The notes under the pieces were generated by a model, which worked only from the letters and a program-made list of their open reading frames with translations, did no database searches and was not told the origin of the DNA. Made by a program: the position numbers and the translations under genes. Shown piece after piece: positions 15,428-23,436 of a stretch of DNA of 64,000 nt (the stretch's first letter is position 1; the number at the start of each line of letters is the position of its first letter). The stretch spans positions 1,116,001-1,180,000 of the forward strand of contig JBFWQA010000001.1 of NCBI GenBank assembly GCA_050249695.1. The letters run 5' to 3'. Origin of the DNA: JACKJP01 sp050249695. Lineage in GTDB: Bacteria; Pseudomonadota; Alphaproteobacteria; Rhizobiales; Tepidamorphaceae.

Positions 15428-15434
15428 GCAAGGC

Positions 15435-15977
15435 TCAGATCGGCCCGCGGCCGAACATGGTCATTCGATCGTAGGAAAGGTCCTTCGGTCCCATCTCGCT
15501 CATCAGCATCTCGAAATGCCCTTTGTAGAGCGCGTCATCGACCGGACGCTTCGTGATCCAGTCGCGCACGACGCCGCGATAGGCGATCTTCCAGACGCCG
15601 TTGCGGCATTCGTAGCGATTGAAGGTGCGGGCGCCCGCGATGATCTCGTGCGGCTCCGGATCGCGCTTGCGGTGATATGAAACGCGGTGCGTCTCTCCTT
15701 CCGCCTTCAGCCCGTCGACCTTGTACCATTCGTTGAGCACGTAATGCGTCGTGTTCTCGAACTCGCCGATAAAGTCGCGAAACACCCAGTCCGCGAAATC
15801 CCAGGCGTTGCCGCCATACATCTCGCCATGTTCCTCGATCGCGTCCTCAAAGAAGATCGACTTCAGCAGGGCCGGATCCCGCCGGTCGACGCCCCGGCAG
15901 TAGGCCATCTCGAGCTCGTGCAGCCGCTCCTTGACGATGAGTTCGTCGAGCAACCTGTCGCGCGTTGCCGCATCCAT
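15435..15977 (-). CDS. SnoaL-like / nuclear transport factor 2 family protein
   Basis: 180 aa with the polyketide-cyclase-like alpha+beta cone pattern: an N-terminal helix leading to MAYCRGVDRRDPALLKSIFFEDAIEEHG, then THYVLNEWYKVDGLKAEGET and strands ending TFNRYECRNGVWKIAYRGVVRDWI. Such proteins are small-molecule isomerases, hydroxylase beta-like subunits or binding proteins in degradation clusters. It is the last gene of the TRAP-crotonase operon, 27 nt after the crotonase gene, so a role in the same pathway is likely; the reaction is unknown. Confidence 0.8.
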   Translation of the reverse strand: MDAATRDRLLDELIVKERLHELEMAYCRGVDRRDPALLKSIFFEDAIEEHGEMYGGNAWDFADWVFRDFIGEFENTTHYVLNEWYKVDGLKAEGETHRVSYHRKRDPEPHEIIAGARTFNRYECRNGVWKIAYRGVVRDWITKRPVDDALYKGHFEMLMSEMGPKDLSYDRMTMFGRGPI

Positions 15978-16004
15978 GATTCCTGATCCCTCTTGTTCAG
16001 CTGA

Positions 16005-17399
16005 TCAGCCGAGCATCCGGCGCACGCCGGCCGAGCCGACGCTGTCCAGCAGCGCGAACGGGCCGCCGAGATAGATGGGAAAGCCGATCTCGCTCTGCAC
16101 CGCGTAATCAGCCATCTTCTGCCCGTCGGCATCGAACGCATCGCGATAGACCGCGGCGGCGAGCGCCGCGCTCGCGACCAGCCTGGCCGCTGCGGCCTGC
16201 CAGTCGTTCTGCGGATTTTCGATCCAGTGGCCGGTCGGCGCGATCGCCGGAATTTCCGGCAGGACGGACAGATCCGCCTTCGCGGCTCCACCGGCTTGCC
16301 GTGCCGGCAGATTGTGTCCGAACAGCGCCTCCCGCCAAGCCGTTTCGGCACGATCCCTTCCGAGGGAATTCGCCATCGCGGCGTAGGCGGAGGCAACATC
16401 GGCCTTCAGCGCGTCGAGCGCCGGCGGCAGCGCGCCCGCCTTCTCGCGCTTGCGATAGACCTGCTTGCCGAGAAACTGCGTGCGTACCATGTCGCGCGGC
16501 TCCGGCCGGGCGATGAAGGTGCCGAGAACGTCGATTTCGGTCAGCACCGCCTCTTCCATGTCCTGGGCAAGGCCGCGCTCAAGACATTCCAGCGTCGCTG
16601 TCACCGAGGGTATCAGTCCGTGCGTTTCGTCCAGCAGCCTGTCGCGCACCGGCTTGAGCGCTGCATCCACCTCCGCCTGAGTCATGAACTGGTAGCCCGG
16701 ACGATCCCACGGCTGGATGGCCTCCGGGCCGGATTTCAGCCACGCCAAGGCCGCCTCTATCTCCTTGCCCTCGGGTACGACTTCATGCGCGGCGCCGGTG
16801 GCAACAGCCTCGCGGGCCTGCAAACGATCACCGTCGAACAGGATGGGCAGCGACCGCTCCAGCCCGACAAGCCTGGGCATGCGCTGTGTGCCGCCGCCTC
16901 CTGGATAGAGCCCGACCAGCGATTCCGGCAGGCCGAGCGCCGAACGCGGCACGTCGGCCATCACCCGGTAGTGGCCCGCCATCGCGAATTCGCAGCCCGC
17001 GCCAAGCGCCAGCCCCCGTATCGCGACCGCAATCGGCACGCCGGTCTTCTCAAGCGCCCGGAAACCGCGGCCGACCCGCCCATGGAAGCGCCTGACCTCG
17101 GCGGGACGATCAGCCTCAGGAAGTGCGATCAGCGCCCTGTAGGCGGCCGCCATCTCCTCAAGATTGGCGCCCGCGCAGAACGCGCTGTCCTTGCCTGATG
17201 ACACGAGCAGCCCTCTCAGGCCGCTGCCCGGGAGCCAGTCGGTCATGCTGTTGACGTCGCTGATGGCCTCCTTGGCATAGACGTTCATCGAACGACCGGG
17301 TGCGTCGAAGATCATGTGCGCGATGCCGCTGTCGATCATCTCCAGACGGAATTGCGAAAGGACAGGCGCGCTGTCGAGCAGACCGTGGTCGAAACTCAT
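16005..17399 (-). CDS. Crotonase (enoyl-CoA hydratase/isomerase) with reduced C-terminal extension
   Basis: 464 aa. Residues about 20-210 are a crotonase fold: SGKDSAFCAGANLEEM (oxyanion-hole segment), IAVAIRGLALGAGCEFAMAGHYRV, and the catalytic-Glu region LGLPESLVGLYPGGGGTQRMPRLVG, as in the hydratase domain of FadB/FadJ. A central NAD-binding GxGxxG hydroxyacyl-CoA dehydrogenase domain is absent. The C-terminal end reads DYAVQSEIGFPIYLGGPFALLDSVG, like the terminal helical part of FadB-type proteins. It starts 3 nt after dctM and probably acts on a CoA thioester imported or made by the cluster. Confidence 0.85.
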   Translation of the reverse strand: MSFDHGLLDSAPVLSQFRLEMIDSGIAHMIFDAPGRSMNVYAKEAISDVNSMTDWLPGSGLRGLLVSSGKDSAFCAGANLEEMAAAYRALIALPEADRPAEVRRFHGRVGRGFRALEKTGVPIAVAIRGLALGAGCEFAMAGHYRVMADVPRSALGLPESLVGLYPGGGGTQRMPRLVGLERSLPILFDGDRLQAREAVATGAAHEVVPEGKEIEAALAWLKSGPEAIQPWDRPGYQFMTQAEVDAALKPVRDRLLDETHGLIPSVTATLECLERGLAQDMEEAVLTEIDVLGTFIARPEPRDMVRTQFLGKQVYRKREKAGALPPALDALKADVASAYAAMANSLGRDRAETAWREALFGHNLPARQAGGAAKADLSVLPEIPAIAPTGHWIENPQNDWQAAAARLVASAALAAAVYRDAFDADGQKMADYAVQSEIGFPIYLGGPFALLDSVGSAGVRRMLG

Positions 17400-17402
17400 G
17401 GT

Positions 17403-18704
17403 TCACCGCCACATCGTGTTGGGAAGGAAAAGGACGATATCCGGCCAGATCATGATGATCGCCAGCATGATCGCCTCGACGACGAGGAAGGGGGTAACGC
17501 CCTTGAAGACGTCGCCAAGCGGGATGTCCGGCCGGGTGCCATGCACGACGAAGCAGTTCAGTCCCACCGGCGGCGTCACAAGCCCGATCTCGACCATCTT
17601 GACGACGATGATGCCGTACCAGATCGGATCGTAGCCGAGTTCCACCACCGCCGGATGCAATATGGGCACTGTCAGCAGCATCATGCCCAGCCCGTCGAGC
17701 AGCATGCCGAGCCCGACATAGAGAATGACGATGCCGACCATCACCATCCAGGGCGCCACGTCGAGCGACACGATCCCCTGAGTGACGGCGTCCGGCAATC
17801 CGGTGAAGGCGAGAAAGCGCGTGAAGATCAGCATGCCCCAGAAGATCGTGAAGATCATCGCGGTGGTCTTGATCGTTTCGATGAGCCCACCGTTCAGCGT
17901 CTTCAACCGCATTCCGTTCATCACGGCCATCACAAGGATGATGCCGACCGCAACCGCTGCCGATTCCGTCGGTGTCATCCAGCCGAAATAGACGCCGCCG
18001 AGAATCACGCCGATGACCCCGAATATGCCCCACACGCCCTTGAGCGAGCGGATCTTGTCGCCAAAGCTCACCCGCTCCAGTTTGGGCAGGGCCTCCGGCT
18101 TCCATATCGAGATCACCACGAGGACGAGAACATAGCCGACGATCGACATCGCGCCGGGAACGAGCCCCGCGACCAGCAGCTTGCCGACTGAGGCGTCGAC
18201 GATGATCGCGTAGACGACGAGCAGCGCGCTCGGCGGGATCAGTGCTGCGAGCATGCCGCCAACGGCGACAGTCCCCGCCGCGAGCGCTCTTCCGATTCCG
18301 GCCTTCTCCATTTCAGGAAGCGCCAGCTGTGTGAAGACGGATGTCGCCGCGATGCTGGAGCCTGAAACGGCGGCAAAACCGGCATTTGCCATGATGGTCG
18401 CCGTCGCGAGCCCGCCCGGGAGCCGCCCGAACCAGGCCTTCGCTGCAGAGAAGGCGCCGACAGTGAGGCCGGCATGATAGGCCAGAAAGCCAATGGCGAT
18501 ATAGAGCGGCAGAACGCTCAGCGTGTAGGATGCGGCCGACGTCAGCGGCACGCCGCCGATCATGGTGAACATAGCGAGCGGATCTCGCAGCAACATGAGG
18601 CCGACAAGACCGACGCCCCCCGCAGCGAAGGCGATCGGTATGCCCGCGAAAATCAGCACGACGAGAATGAACGCGCCAATCGTGCCTATTGTGAGCGGAT
18701 CCAT
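17403..18704 (-). CDS. dctM: TRAP transporter large permease (DctM type)
   Basis: 433-aa polytopic membrane protein, the large channel-forming subunit of a tripartite ATP-independent periplasmic transporter. Family landmarks are GIPIAFAAGGVGLVGLML, NAGFAAVSGSSIAATSVFTQLALPEM, IPPSALLVVYAIIVD and LVTPPVGLNCFVVHG. About 12 hydrophobic spans are visible. ATG at 18704 has AGGAGG five bases upstream and overlaps the dctQ stop by one base (TGATG), so translation is coupled. The open frame extends far upstream over dctQ in another phase; that part is not coding. Confidence 0.95.
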   Translation of the reverse strand: MDPLTIGTIGAFILVVLIFAGIPIAFAAGGVGLVGLMLLRDPLAMFTMIGGVPLTSAASYTLSVLPLYIAIGFLAYHAGLTVGAFSAAKAWFGRLPGGLATATIMANAGFAAVSGSSIAATSVFTQLALPEMEKAGIGRALAAGTVAVGGMLAALIPPSALLVVYAIIVDASVGKLLVAGLVPGAMSIVGYVLVLVVISIWKPEALPKLERVSFGDKIRSLKGVWGIFGVIGVILGGVYFGWMTPTESAAVAVGIILVMAVMNGMRLKTLNGGLIETIKTTAMIFTIFWGMLIFTRFLAFTGLPDAVTQGIVSLDVAPWMVMVGIVILYVGLGMLLDGLGMMLLTVPILHPAVVELGYDPIWYGIIVVKMVEIGLVTPPVGLNCFVVHGTRPDIPLGDVFKGVTPFLVVEAIMLAIIMIWPDIVLFLPNTMWR

Positions 18705-19276
18705 CACACCTCCTCCGGGACGGCCGCCGAGTCGCGCGGCAAAGCGTAGGGTTCGGCGCCGGGCCACACGATCACGCGAATCGTGGCGACGATCTGGAGC
18801 GCCAGCCGCAGGATCATCAGCAGCAGCGAGAAAACGATCATCGCTCCCGCGATCCAGAGCGGAATATAAATCTGCGTCGTGGCGCCGCCGCGCTGAATCA
18901 TGTTGAGCGTGTGCATTGAGACGGTTACCAGCAGCGCGCCAATCAGCGCCGCCGCGAAGACATAGGTGATCAAATCGATAGAAGCGCGCGTCCGCGCGCC
19001 GCGAAACATCGAGATGAACACCGTCATGCGTATATGGCCGGCGTTGGCCTGCATCAGCGAGACCCCGGCCAGCGCGACAAGGACCATGGCGACCTCGATC
19101 ATGTCGATGGCGCCATGAACGGGCGAGCCCAGGAACCGCCGCCCCAAGACTTCGGCGCAGCCGACGGCGGTGATGAAGAGCGCGCCATAACCTGCCGCCA
19201 GCGCGTAGGTCCATTCGACCTTGCCGAGCGCGCCGTCAAGGCTCTGGAGAATATGTTTTCGTTCCGGTTGCTGCAT
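18704..19276 (-). CDS. dctQ: TRAP transporter small permease (DctQ type)
   Basis: 190 aa with four hydrophobic segments, the small membrane subunit that partners DctM. The stretch after TM2 reads VALAGVSLMQANAGHIRMTVFI, corresponding to the usual ...G....HI.vd. motif of the family. ATG at 19276 (MQQPERKHILQ) is preferred to the longer frame. It directly precedes dctM with a one-base overlap and follows dctP after 165 nt. Confidence 0.9.
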   Translation of the reverse strand: MQQPERKHILQSLDGALGKVEWTYALAAGYGALFITAVGCAEVLGRRFLGSPVHGAIDMIEVAMVLVALAGVSLMQANAGHIRMTVFISMFRGARTRASIDLITYVFAAALIGALLVTVSMHTLNMIQRGGATTQIYIPLWIAGAMIVFSLLLMILRLALQIVATIRVIVWPGAEPYALPRDSAAVPEEV

Positions 19277-19387
19277 GGTCGGATGCGTCTTTCGGGCGAT
19301 TGGAAGCCGGGACGGGGCCAGGCGCGCGGACCGTCCCTGCCGATCGGGAGGTCGCCGCATTGAAGTGACGTAATCGGCAGGGACAGC

Positions 19388-19420
19388 CTCGCCGCGACCC
19401 TCTGGGAGCGCCGCGGCGAG
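19388..19420 (-). terminator. dctP-dctQ intergenic stem-loop
   Basis: A 9-bp perfect inverted repeat (CTCGCCGCG / CGCGGCGAG) with a 15-nt loop lies in the 165-nt gap after dctP. There is no U-run, so it is more likely an mRNA-stabilising or partial-termination element that lets the binding protein be made in excess over the permease, as is common for solute-binding genes. Confidence 0.5.
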
Positions 19421-19441
19421 CCTATAGTCCGGCCCCTGAGC

Positions 19442-20515
19442 TTACATGCCCTGACCCATCAGAACCTTGGCGAGGTCCTCGGCCGGAAGTCCGGCGGCGG
19501 TTGCGGTCTTTTTCCACTCGCCCCAGATATCGTCGCGCAGGCTTTCGGAGAGCGCGTCGATTTCGGCCTGCGGCAACTTGGCTTCAACCAGACCGCGCTT
19601 TTCCGCGTCCTTCAGATTGACCTCGTCGATCTTCTTGTAGGCCTCTTCATGCCACTTGTAGGCTTCGGCCTTCGAGGCCTCGATCAGGTCCTTGTACTGC
19701 TGCGGCAGGGCGTCATAGGCAGCCTTGTTGGCGACATAGGGACATGTGCCGCGCCCGGTCAGCTTGCCAAGGTCGGTCGTCCACCAATTCGACAGTTCGG
19801 CCAGACGGTAGGTCCAGAAAGTGTAGGTCCACGGAATTGATGCCGCCTCGATGACGCCGCGTTCCATGGACTGATAGTATTCCACGGACGGGATTGAGGA
19901 CGTGACCGCACCGAAGCTCGTGAAAATCTTGCTCTCCTGCGGCGATGCCATGATCCGGCGTCCCTTCAGGTCGGCAAGCGATTTGGGAGGTTTGCCCGTG
20001 CCCATCAGCCCCCAAGAGGGCAGCGTACTCATCATGACCGGATAGGCATTCCACTTTTCCAGTTCCGCAAGAACGGCCGGATGGTGGATATAAGCCTCCT
20101 CCAGCGCGACGCGATCCTGAAAACTCTTCGCGTTCGCCGGGATGAAAGGCAGTTCCAGGCCCGAAACGGCCGGCACCTTGGTGGGGTCGTACGCTGCGCA
20201 GAACATCGCCATTTCGAATGCGCCGGCCTGGACGCCGGCCAGATTTTCCTTGGGGCCGGACAGCACCTCGCCATATTTCAGATCGAGAACGAAGTTGCCG
20301 CCGGTCTTTTCGGCGAGCAGTTCCTTCATCCGTTCGATGCCCTCGGTCTGCCCGCGGCGCGGTCCCCAGAGCGACACGAGCCAGGTCACCTTCGGCCCGT
20401 CGACTTCGGCAGCTTGCGCCTTCGTCACGCCCGCAACGCCACCGCCCCATACCGTCGCGCCGACTGCGACGGCGGCCACTCCACTGACCAATCTACGAAT
20501 AATCTTGCCGTGCAT
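19442..20515 (-). CDS. dctP: TRAP transporter solute-binding protein (DctP type)
   Basis: 357 aa with a signal peptide (about residues 1-36, ending AAGVTKAQA-type). The mature part has the DctP layout: KELLAEKTGGNFVLDLKYG, VQAGAFEMAMFCAAYDP, a strand-linked LKGRRIMASPQESKIF segment corresponding to the substrate-Arg region, and SVEYYQSMERGVIEAASIPW. The ligand is not readable from sequence; the neighbours suggest an aromatic or other carboxylate. First gene of the dctP-dctQ-dctM-crotonase-NTF2 operon. Confidence 0.93.
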   Translation of the reverse strand: MHGKIIRRLVSGVAAVAVGATVWGGGVAGVTKAQAAEVDGPKVTWLVSLWGPRRGQTEGIERMKELLAEKTGGNFVLDLKYGEVLSGPKENLAGVQAGAFEMAMFCAAYDPTKVPAVSGLELPFIPANAKSFQDRVALEEAYIHHPAVLAELEKWNAYPVMMSTLPSWGLMGTGKPPKSLADLKGRRIMASPQESKIFTSFGAVTSSIPSVEYYQSMERGVIEAASIPWTYTFWTYRLAELSNWWTTDLGKLTGRGTCPYVANKAAYDALPQQYKDLIEASKAEAYKWHEEAYKKIDEVNLKDAEKRGLVEAKLPQAEIDALSESLRDDIWGEWKKTATAAGLPAEDLAKVLMGQGM

Positions 20516-20850
20516 GTTTCCCTCCCTGTTGTTGCTTCCTCCATCGCTCTCGACACAGTACGTCGAGATGCAACGTTTTCTGACAAAATCGTACGCTCAA
20601 AATATAGTAAGTCAACATATATAATTATCGCCACCGCATTTTAACCTGAAATTTCAAAGCAAAACAGCGCCTGAAAAGACGGGAATCAAAGCGGCCATCG
20701 GTGTTGAATGATAAAATACTCCGTTCCCTCGACGCAATATTTGCGTGAGCGGCATTTCCTCTACCCGACCGGACTTTTTTATTTGCTTACCGCACGGCGT
20801 CCGGTTGACCGAAGATAAGAACGAGATATAATCGTCCGTATACGGCTGTA
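20516..20850 (+). promoter_or_regulatory. Divergent control region between dctP and the MarR gene
   Basis: 335 nt without a gene, clearly more AT-rich than its surroundings. On the minus strand TTGACT (20615-20610), 16 nt and TACGAT (20593-20588) form a candidate dctP promoter. Just before the MarR gene is the perfect palindrome CCGTATACGG (20836-20845), a plausible operator for the adjacent MarR protein. Both are pattern matches only. Placement between the TRAP operon and the regulator-gentisate genes suggests common control. Confidence 0.45.
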
Positions 20851-20856
20851 TTGGCA

Positions 20857-21444
20857 ATGCTACTACTCACGACGCCGACTGGCAATAGCGTGGATCGGTG
20901 CGGCATGGGAACGGAAGGAGCCCGGGCAGCCTTGGCGAAAAAGGTGGCATTGATAGCCGAATCCGGTGCTGTGGCGCGTGCGGCCCCTGATTCGATCGAG
21001 GAAGAAATCGGCAAGTTTCGCCTCCAGCGCGCGCCCGGCTTCCTGTTCCGCCAGATGGACGCCCGGTCCACCGCGCTGTTCCTGGCGTCAGCCGTTGACC
21101 CCGATATTACCCCGCGCCAGTTCGGCCTGTTGATGACGCTGTATCAGTCGGGCCCGATGCTTCAGAGCGATCTTGGCCGGGCGATGTGTATCGACCGTTC
21201 GACACTCGGCGAAATGCTCAGCCGGATGCTTGAACGCGGCCTGGTCGAGCGCCGCGCCTGGCCGCAGGACAGGCGCGTCTCCCAGATCGCGATCACCGAT
21301 TCCGGAAAGGATCTGTTCAGGACGCATTTTTCCGCCGCGCGGCGCTCCCAACAGGAGCTGCTGGCGCCGCTTAGAGAGGATGAGCGCGAATTTTTTTTGA
21401 ATTGCCTGGTGAGGCTCACGGATGCTTTCAGCGAGGAACGCTGA
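20857..21444 (+). CDS. MarR family transcriptional regulator
   Basis: 195 aa with the MarR winged helix-turn-helix: ITPRQFGLLMTLYQSGPMLQSDLGRAMCIDRSTLGEMLSRMLERGLVERRAWPQDRRVSQIAITDSGK, including the wing (DRRVSQIAIT). An N-terminal extension of about 60 residues precedes the core. No start has a strong Shine-Dalgarno: TTG at 20851, ATG at 20857 and ATG at 20905 are all possible. It is upstream of the dioxygenase gene in the same direction and divergent from the TRAP operon, typical for a repressor relieved by an aromatic ligand. Confidence 0.88.
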   Translation: MLLLTTPTGNSVDRCGMGTEGARAALAKKVALIAESGAVARAAPDSIEEEIGKFRLQRAPGFLFRQMDARSTALFLASAVDPDITPRQFGLLMTLYQSGPMLQSDLGRAMCIDRSTLGEMLSRMLERGLVERRAWPQDRRVSQIAITDSGKDLFRTHFSAARRSQQELLAPLREDEREFFLNCLVRLTDAFSEER

Positions 21445-21472
21445 GGCACCCTCGCCGCTTGAGGAGAAAATC

Positions 21473-22441
21473 ATGACTGCGATGCAAGCGCCGGCTGCGG
21501 GCGGCACGGCTACCATGGACGACCTTTATGCCAAGGCCGAAGAACTCGACGTGACGCCGGGATGGGTCAAGCGCGACAAGCCGATATTCTGGAAGGAGCC
21601 GAGAACCGATTTCGTGCCGGTCCGTTGGTCTTATGCGGATATCCGCGCGGCGCTGGAACTGGCCAACGACGTCGTGCCGATGGAACTCGCCGAAAGGCGC
21701 AATCTCGTCCTGCGCAACCCCTATCCGGGCAATAATTTCGCCACGACGCGCAGCTTCGCCTGCGCCTATCAGGCGATCCTGCCGGGTGAAATGGCGCCGT
21801 CCCACCGGCACGCGGCCCATGCGCTACGTGTCATCATCGACGCTAAGGGGACATTTTCCGTCGTCGACGGACAGAAGACACCGATGGAATCGGGCGACGT
21901 GGTGCTGACGCCCGGCGGCGCATGGCATGGTCACGGTCACGACGGCGATGAGCCCGCTTTCTGGCTCGACGGGCTGGATATTCCGCTGACGCACCTGCTG
22001 GAACCGATGTTCATCGAGGATCACCCCGACGGCTTCGAGCCCGTCACATCGATTGCCGAGACGTCGCGCTTCAGATTCGCGGCCGACGACATTGCCCGCG
22101 GCCTCGACGCCGCGCCGGTTTCCGACCGGGGCATCTACGGCCGCCGGATCACGCTGGAAGCGCCCGACATGCCCGACATGGGCCTGTCCGTCCAGCGGCT
22201 CGAATCCGGATCGAGGACGCGCCGCTCGCGTTCGACGGCCAACCGGGTTTTCGTGGTGATGGAAGGAAGCGGCACGACAGATGTGGGCGGCAAGGCCCTT
22301 GCCTGGGAGCGCGGCGACACGGTCGTCGTGCCGATCTGGCATCATTTCGCCCACGAGGCATCGTCGGATTCCGTGGTATTCGAACTGACCGATGAGCCGC
22401 TGATGCGTTTCACGCGTTACTATCGCGAGGAACTCGACTGA
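21473..22441 (+). CDS. Gentisate 1,2-dioxygenase-like bicupin
   Basis: 322-aa two-cupin dioxygenase. The N-terminal cupin carries the iron site HRHAAHALRVI and a downstream GGAWHGHGHD; the C-terminal cupin contains VVVPIWHHFAHEA. The arrangement matches gentisate 1,2-dioxygenases, which open gentisate to maleylpyruvate using Fe(II); related enzymes act on salicylate or 1-hydroxy-2-naphthoate, so the exact substrate is not proven. ATG at 21473 has GAGGAG upstream and follows the MarR gene by 28 nt. The next gene is an FAH-family hydrolase, the expected later step. Confidence 0.87.
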   Translation: MTAMQAPAAGGTATMDDLYAKAEELDVTPGWVKRDKPIFWKEPRTDFVPVRWSYADIRAALELANDVVPMELAERRNLVLRNPYPGNNFATTRSFACAYQAILPGEMAPSHRHAAHALRVIIDAKGTFSVVDGQKTPMESGDVVLTPGGAWHGHGHDGDEPAFWLDGLDIPLTHLLEPMFIEDHPDGFEPVTSIAETSRFRFAADDIARGLDAAPVSDRGIYGRRITLEAPDMPDMGLSVQRLESGSRTRRSRSTANRVFVVMEGSGTTDVGGKALAWERGDTVVVPIWHHFAHEASSDSVVFELTDEPLMRFTRYYREELD

Positions 22442-22461
22442 GGCCGGGGCGGGAAGACGCA

Positions 22462-23337
22462 ATGAAACTGTGCCGCTTCAACGGCGATCGCCTCGGTCTC
22501 GTGGAGGACGGAACGATCGCCGACATCACGGGTGCTCTCGATCCTGCCGTCAACAGATGGCCGCCGGTCCAGGGAGATCCCGTGATCGCCGATCTGGAAG
22601 GAATTCTCCTCCGCGCGCAGGCGCTGGGCGGCGATGCGCCGCGCCTGTCCCCGGCGGACGTCCGGCTCAATTCGCTGATCACCGCGCCTTCGAAGATCAT
22701 GGCGGCGCCGGCCAACTATCGCGCCCATGTTGAACAGGACACCAAAGACCCTGCCGTCGATCAGGGAGTCCACGCCAGGGCGCTCGAAGGCATGGATCGA
22801 CCGACGGAGACACTCGGGCTCTTTCTGAAGGCCAACTCAGCTCTCGCCGGTCCCGGCGACGGGATCCCGATCCGCCTGCCCGGTCGCCGCTGCGACCACG
22901 AAGTCGAGATCGCCCTGATCATCGGCAGGACGGGCCGCAACATTCCGCTCGCGGAAGCGCGCCGGTTCGTCGCCGGCTACATGATCGGCCTCGACATGAC
23001 CTACCGGGGCATCGAGGACCGTTCCTACCGGAAGTCGGCCGACGGCTTCTGCCTGCTCGGCCCGTGGATGGCGACCCCAGATGAAATCGACGACCCCGAT
23101 GACATCGAGTTCTGGCTTGCGGTGAACGGTACGGAACGCCAGCGTTCCTCCACGGCCTTCCTGACCGTCGGCATCAGCGAACTGATCGCCCTCGCCTCGG
23201 CCATGTACACCCTGCACCCCGGCGACGTCATCATGACGGGAACGCCGGAGGGCGTCGGCCCGGTCGTCGCCGGCGACACGGTCACCGCCGGTGCCGCTGG
23301 CATCGGTGAGATGACGGTCAAGATTCTAGCAGGATAG
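22462..23337 (+). CDS. Fumarylacetoacetate hydrolase family protein (fumarylpyruvate hydrolase-like)
   Basis: 291 aa. N-terminal FAH subdomain, then the catalytic fold: LPGRRCDHEVEIALIIGRTGRNIP (metal ligands), GLDMTYRGIEDRS and VGISELIALASAMYTLHPGDVIMTGTPEGVGPV. Members hydrolyse C-C bonds of beta-diketones; in a gentisate pathway it would split maleyl- or fumarylpyruvate to a C4 acid and pyruvate. It is 20 nt downstream of the dioxygenase gene. No maleylpyruvate isomerase is seen in the window. Confidence 0.88.
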   Translation: MKLCRFNGDRLGLVEDGTIADITGALDPAVNRWPPVQGDPVIADLEGILLRAQALGGDAPRLSPADVRLNSLITAPSKIMAAPANYRAHVEQDTKDPAVDQGVHARALEGMDRPTETLGLFLKANSALAGPGDGIPIRLPGRRCDHEVEIALIIGRTGRNIPLAEARRFVAGYMIGLDMTYRGIEDRSYRKSADGFCLLGPWMATPDEIDDPDDIEFWLAVNGTERQRSSTAFLTVGISELIALASAMYTLHPGDVIMTGTPEGVGPVVAGDTVTAGAAGIGEMTVKILAG

Positions 23338-23400
23338 CACTGGAGCCGGCTTCTATGCCGTTGGCCGGGGAATAAAACCTCCTCCAGCCGGAAACGTGCC

Positions 23401-23423
23401 GGGCGGCGGCGGGACCGCCGCCC
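23401..23423. terminator. Hairpin between convergent FAH and binding-protein genes
   Basis: Perfect 9-bp inverted repeat GGGCGGCGG / CCGCCGCCC with a 5-nt loop in the 99-nt gap between two convergent genes. There is no long T-run on either side, so a bidirectional terminator is likely but not textbook. Confidence 0.5.
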
Positions 23424-23436
23424 GAACGGAAGGATT

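Noticed and set aside
17403..19214. Possible 603-aa fusion of DctQ and DctM
   Set aside because: The extra N-terminal part is dctQ read in the wrong phase; a good ribosome binding site and ATG at 18704 separate the two genes.
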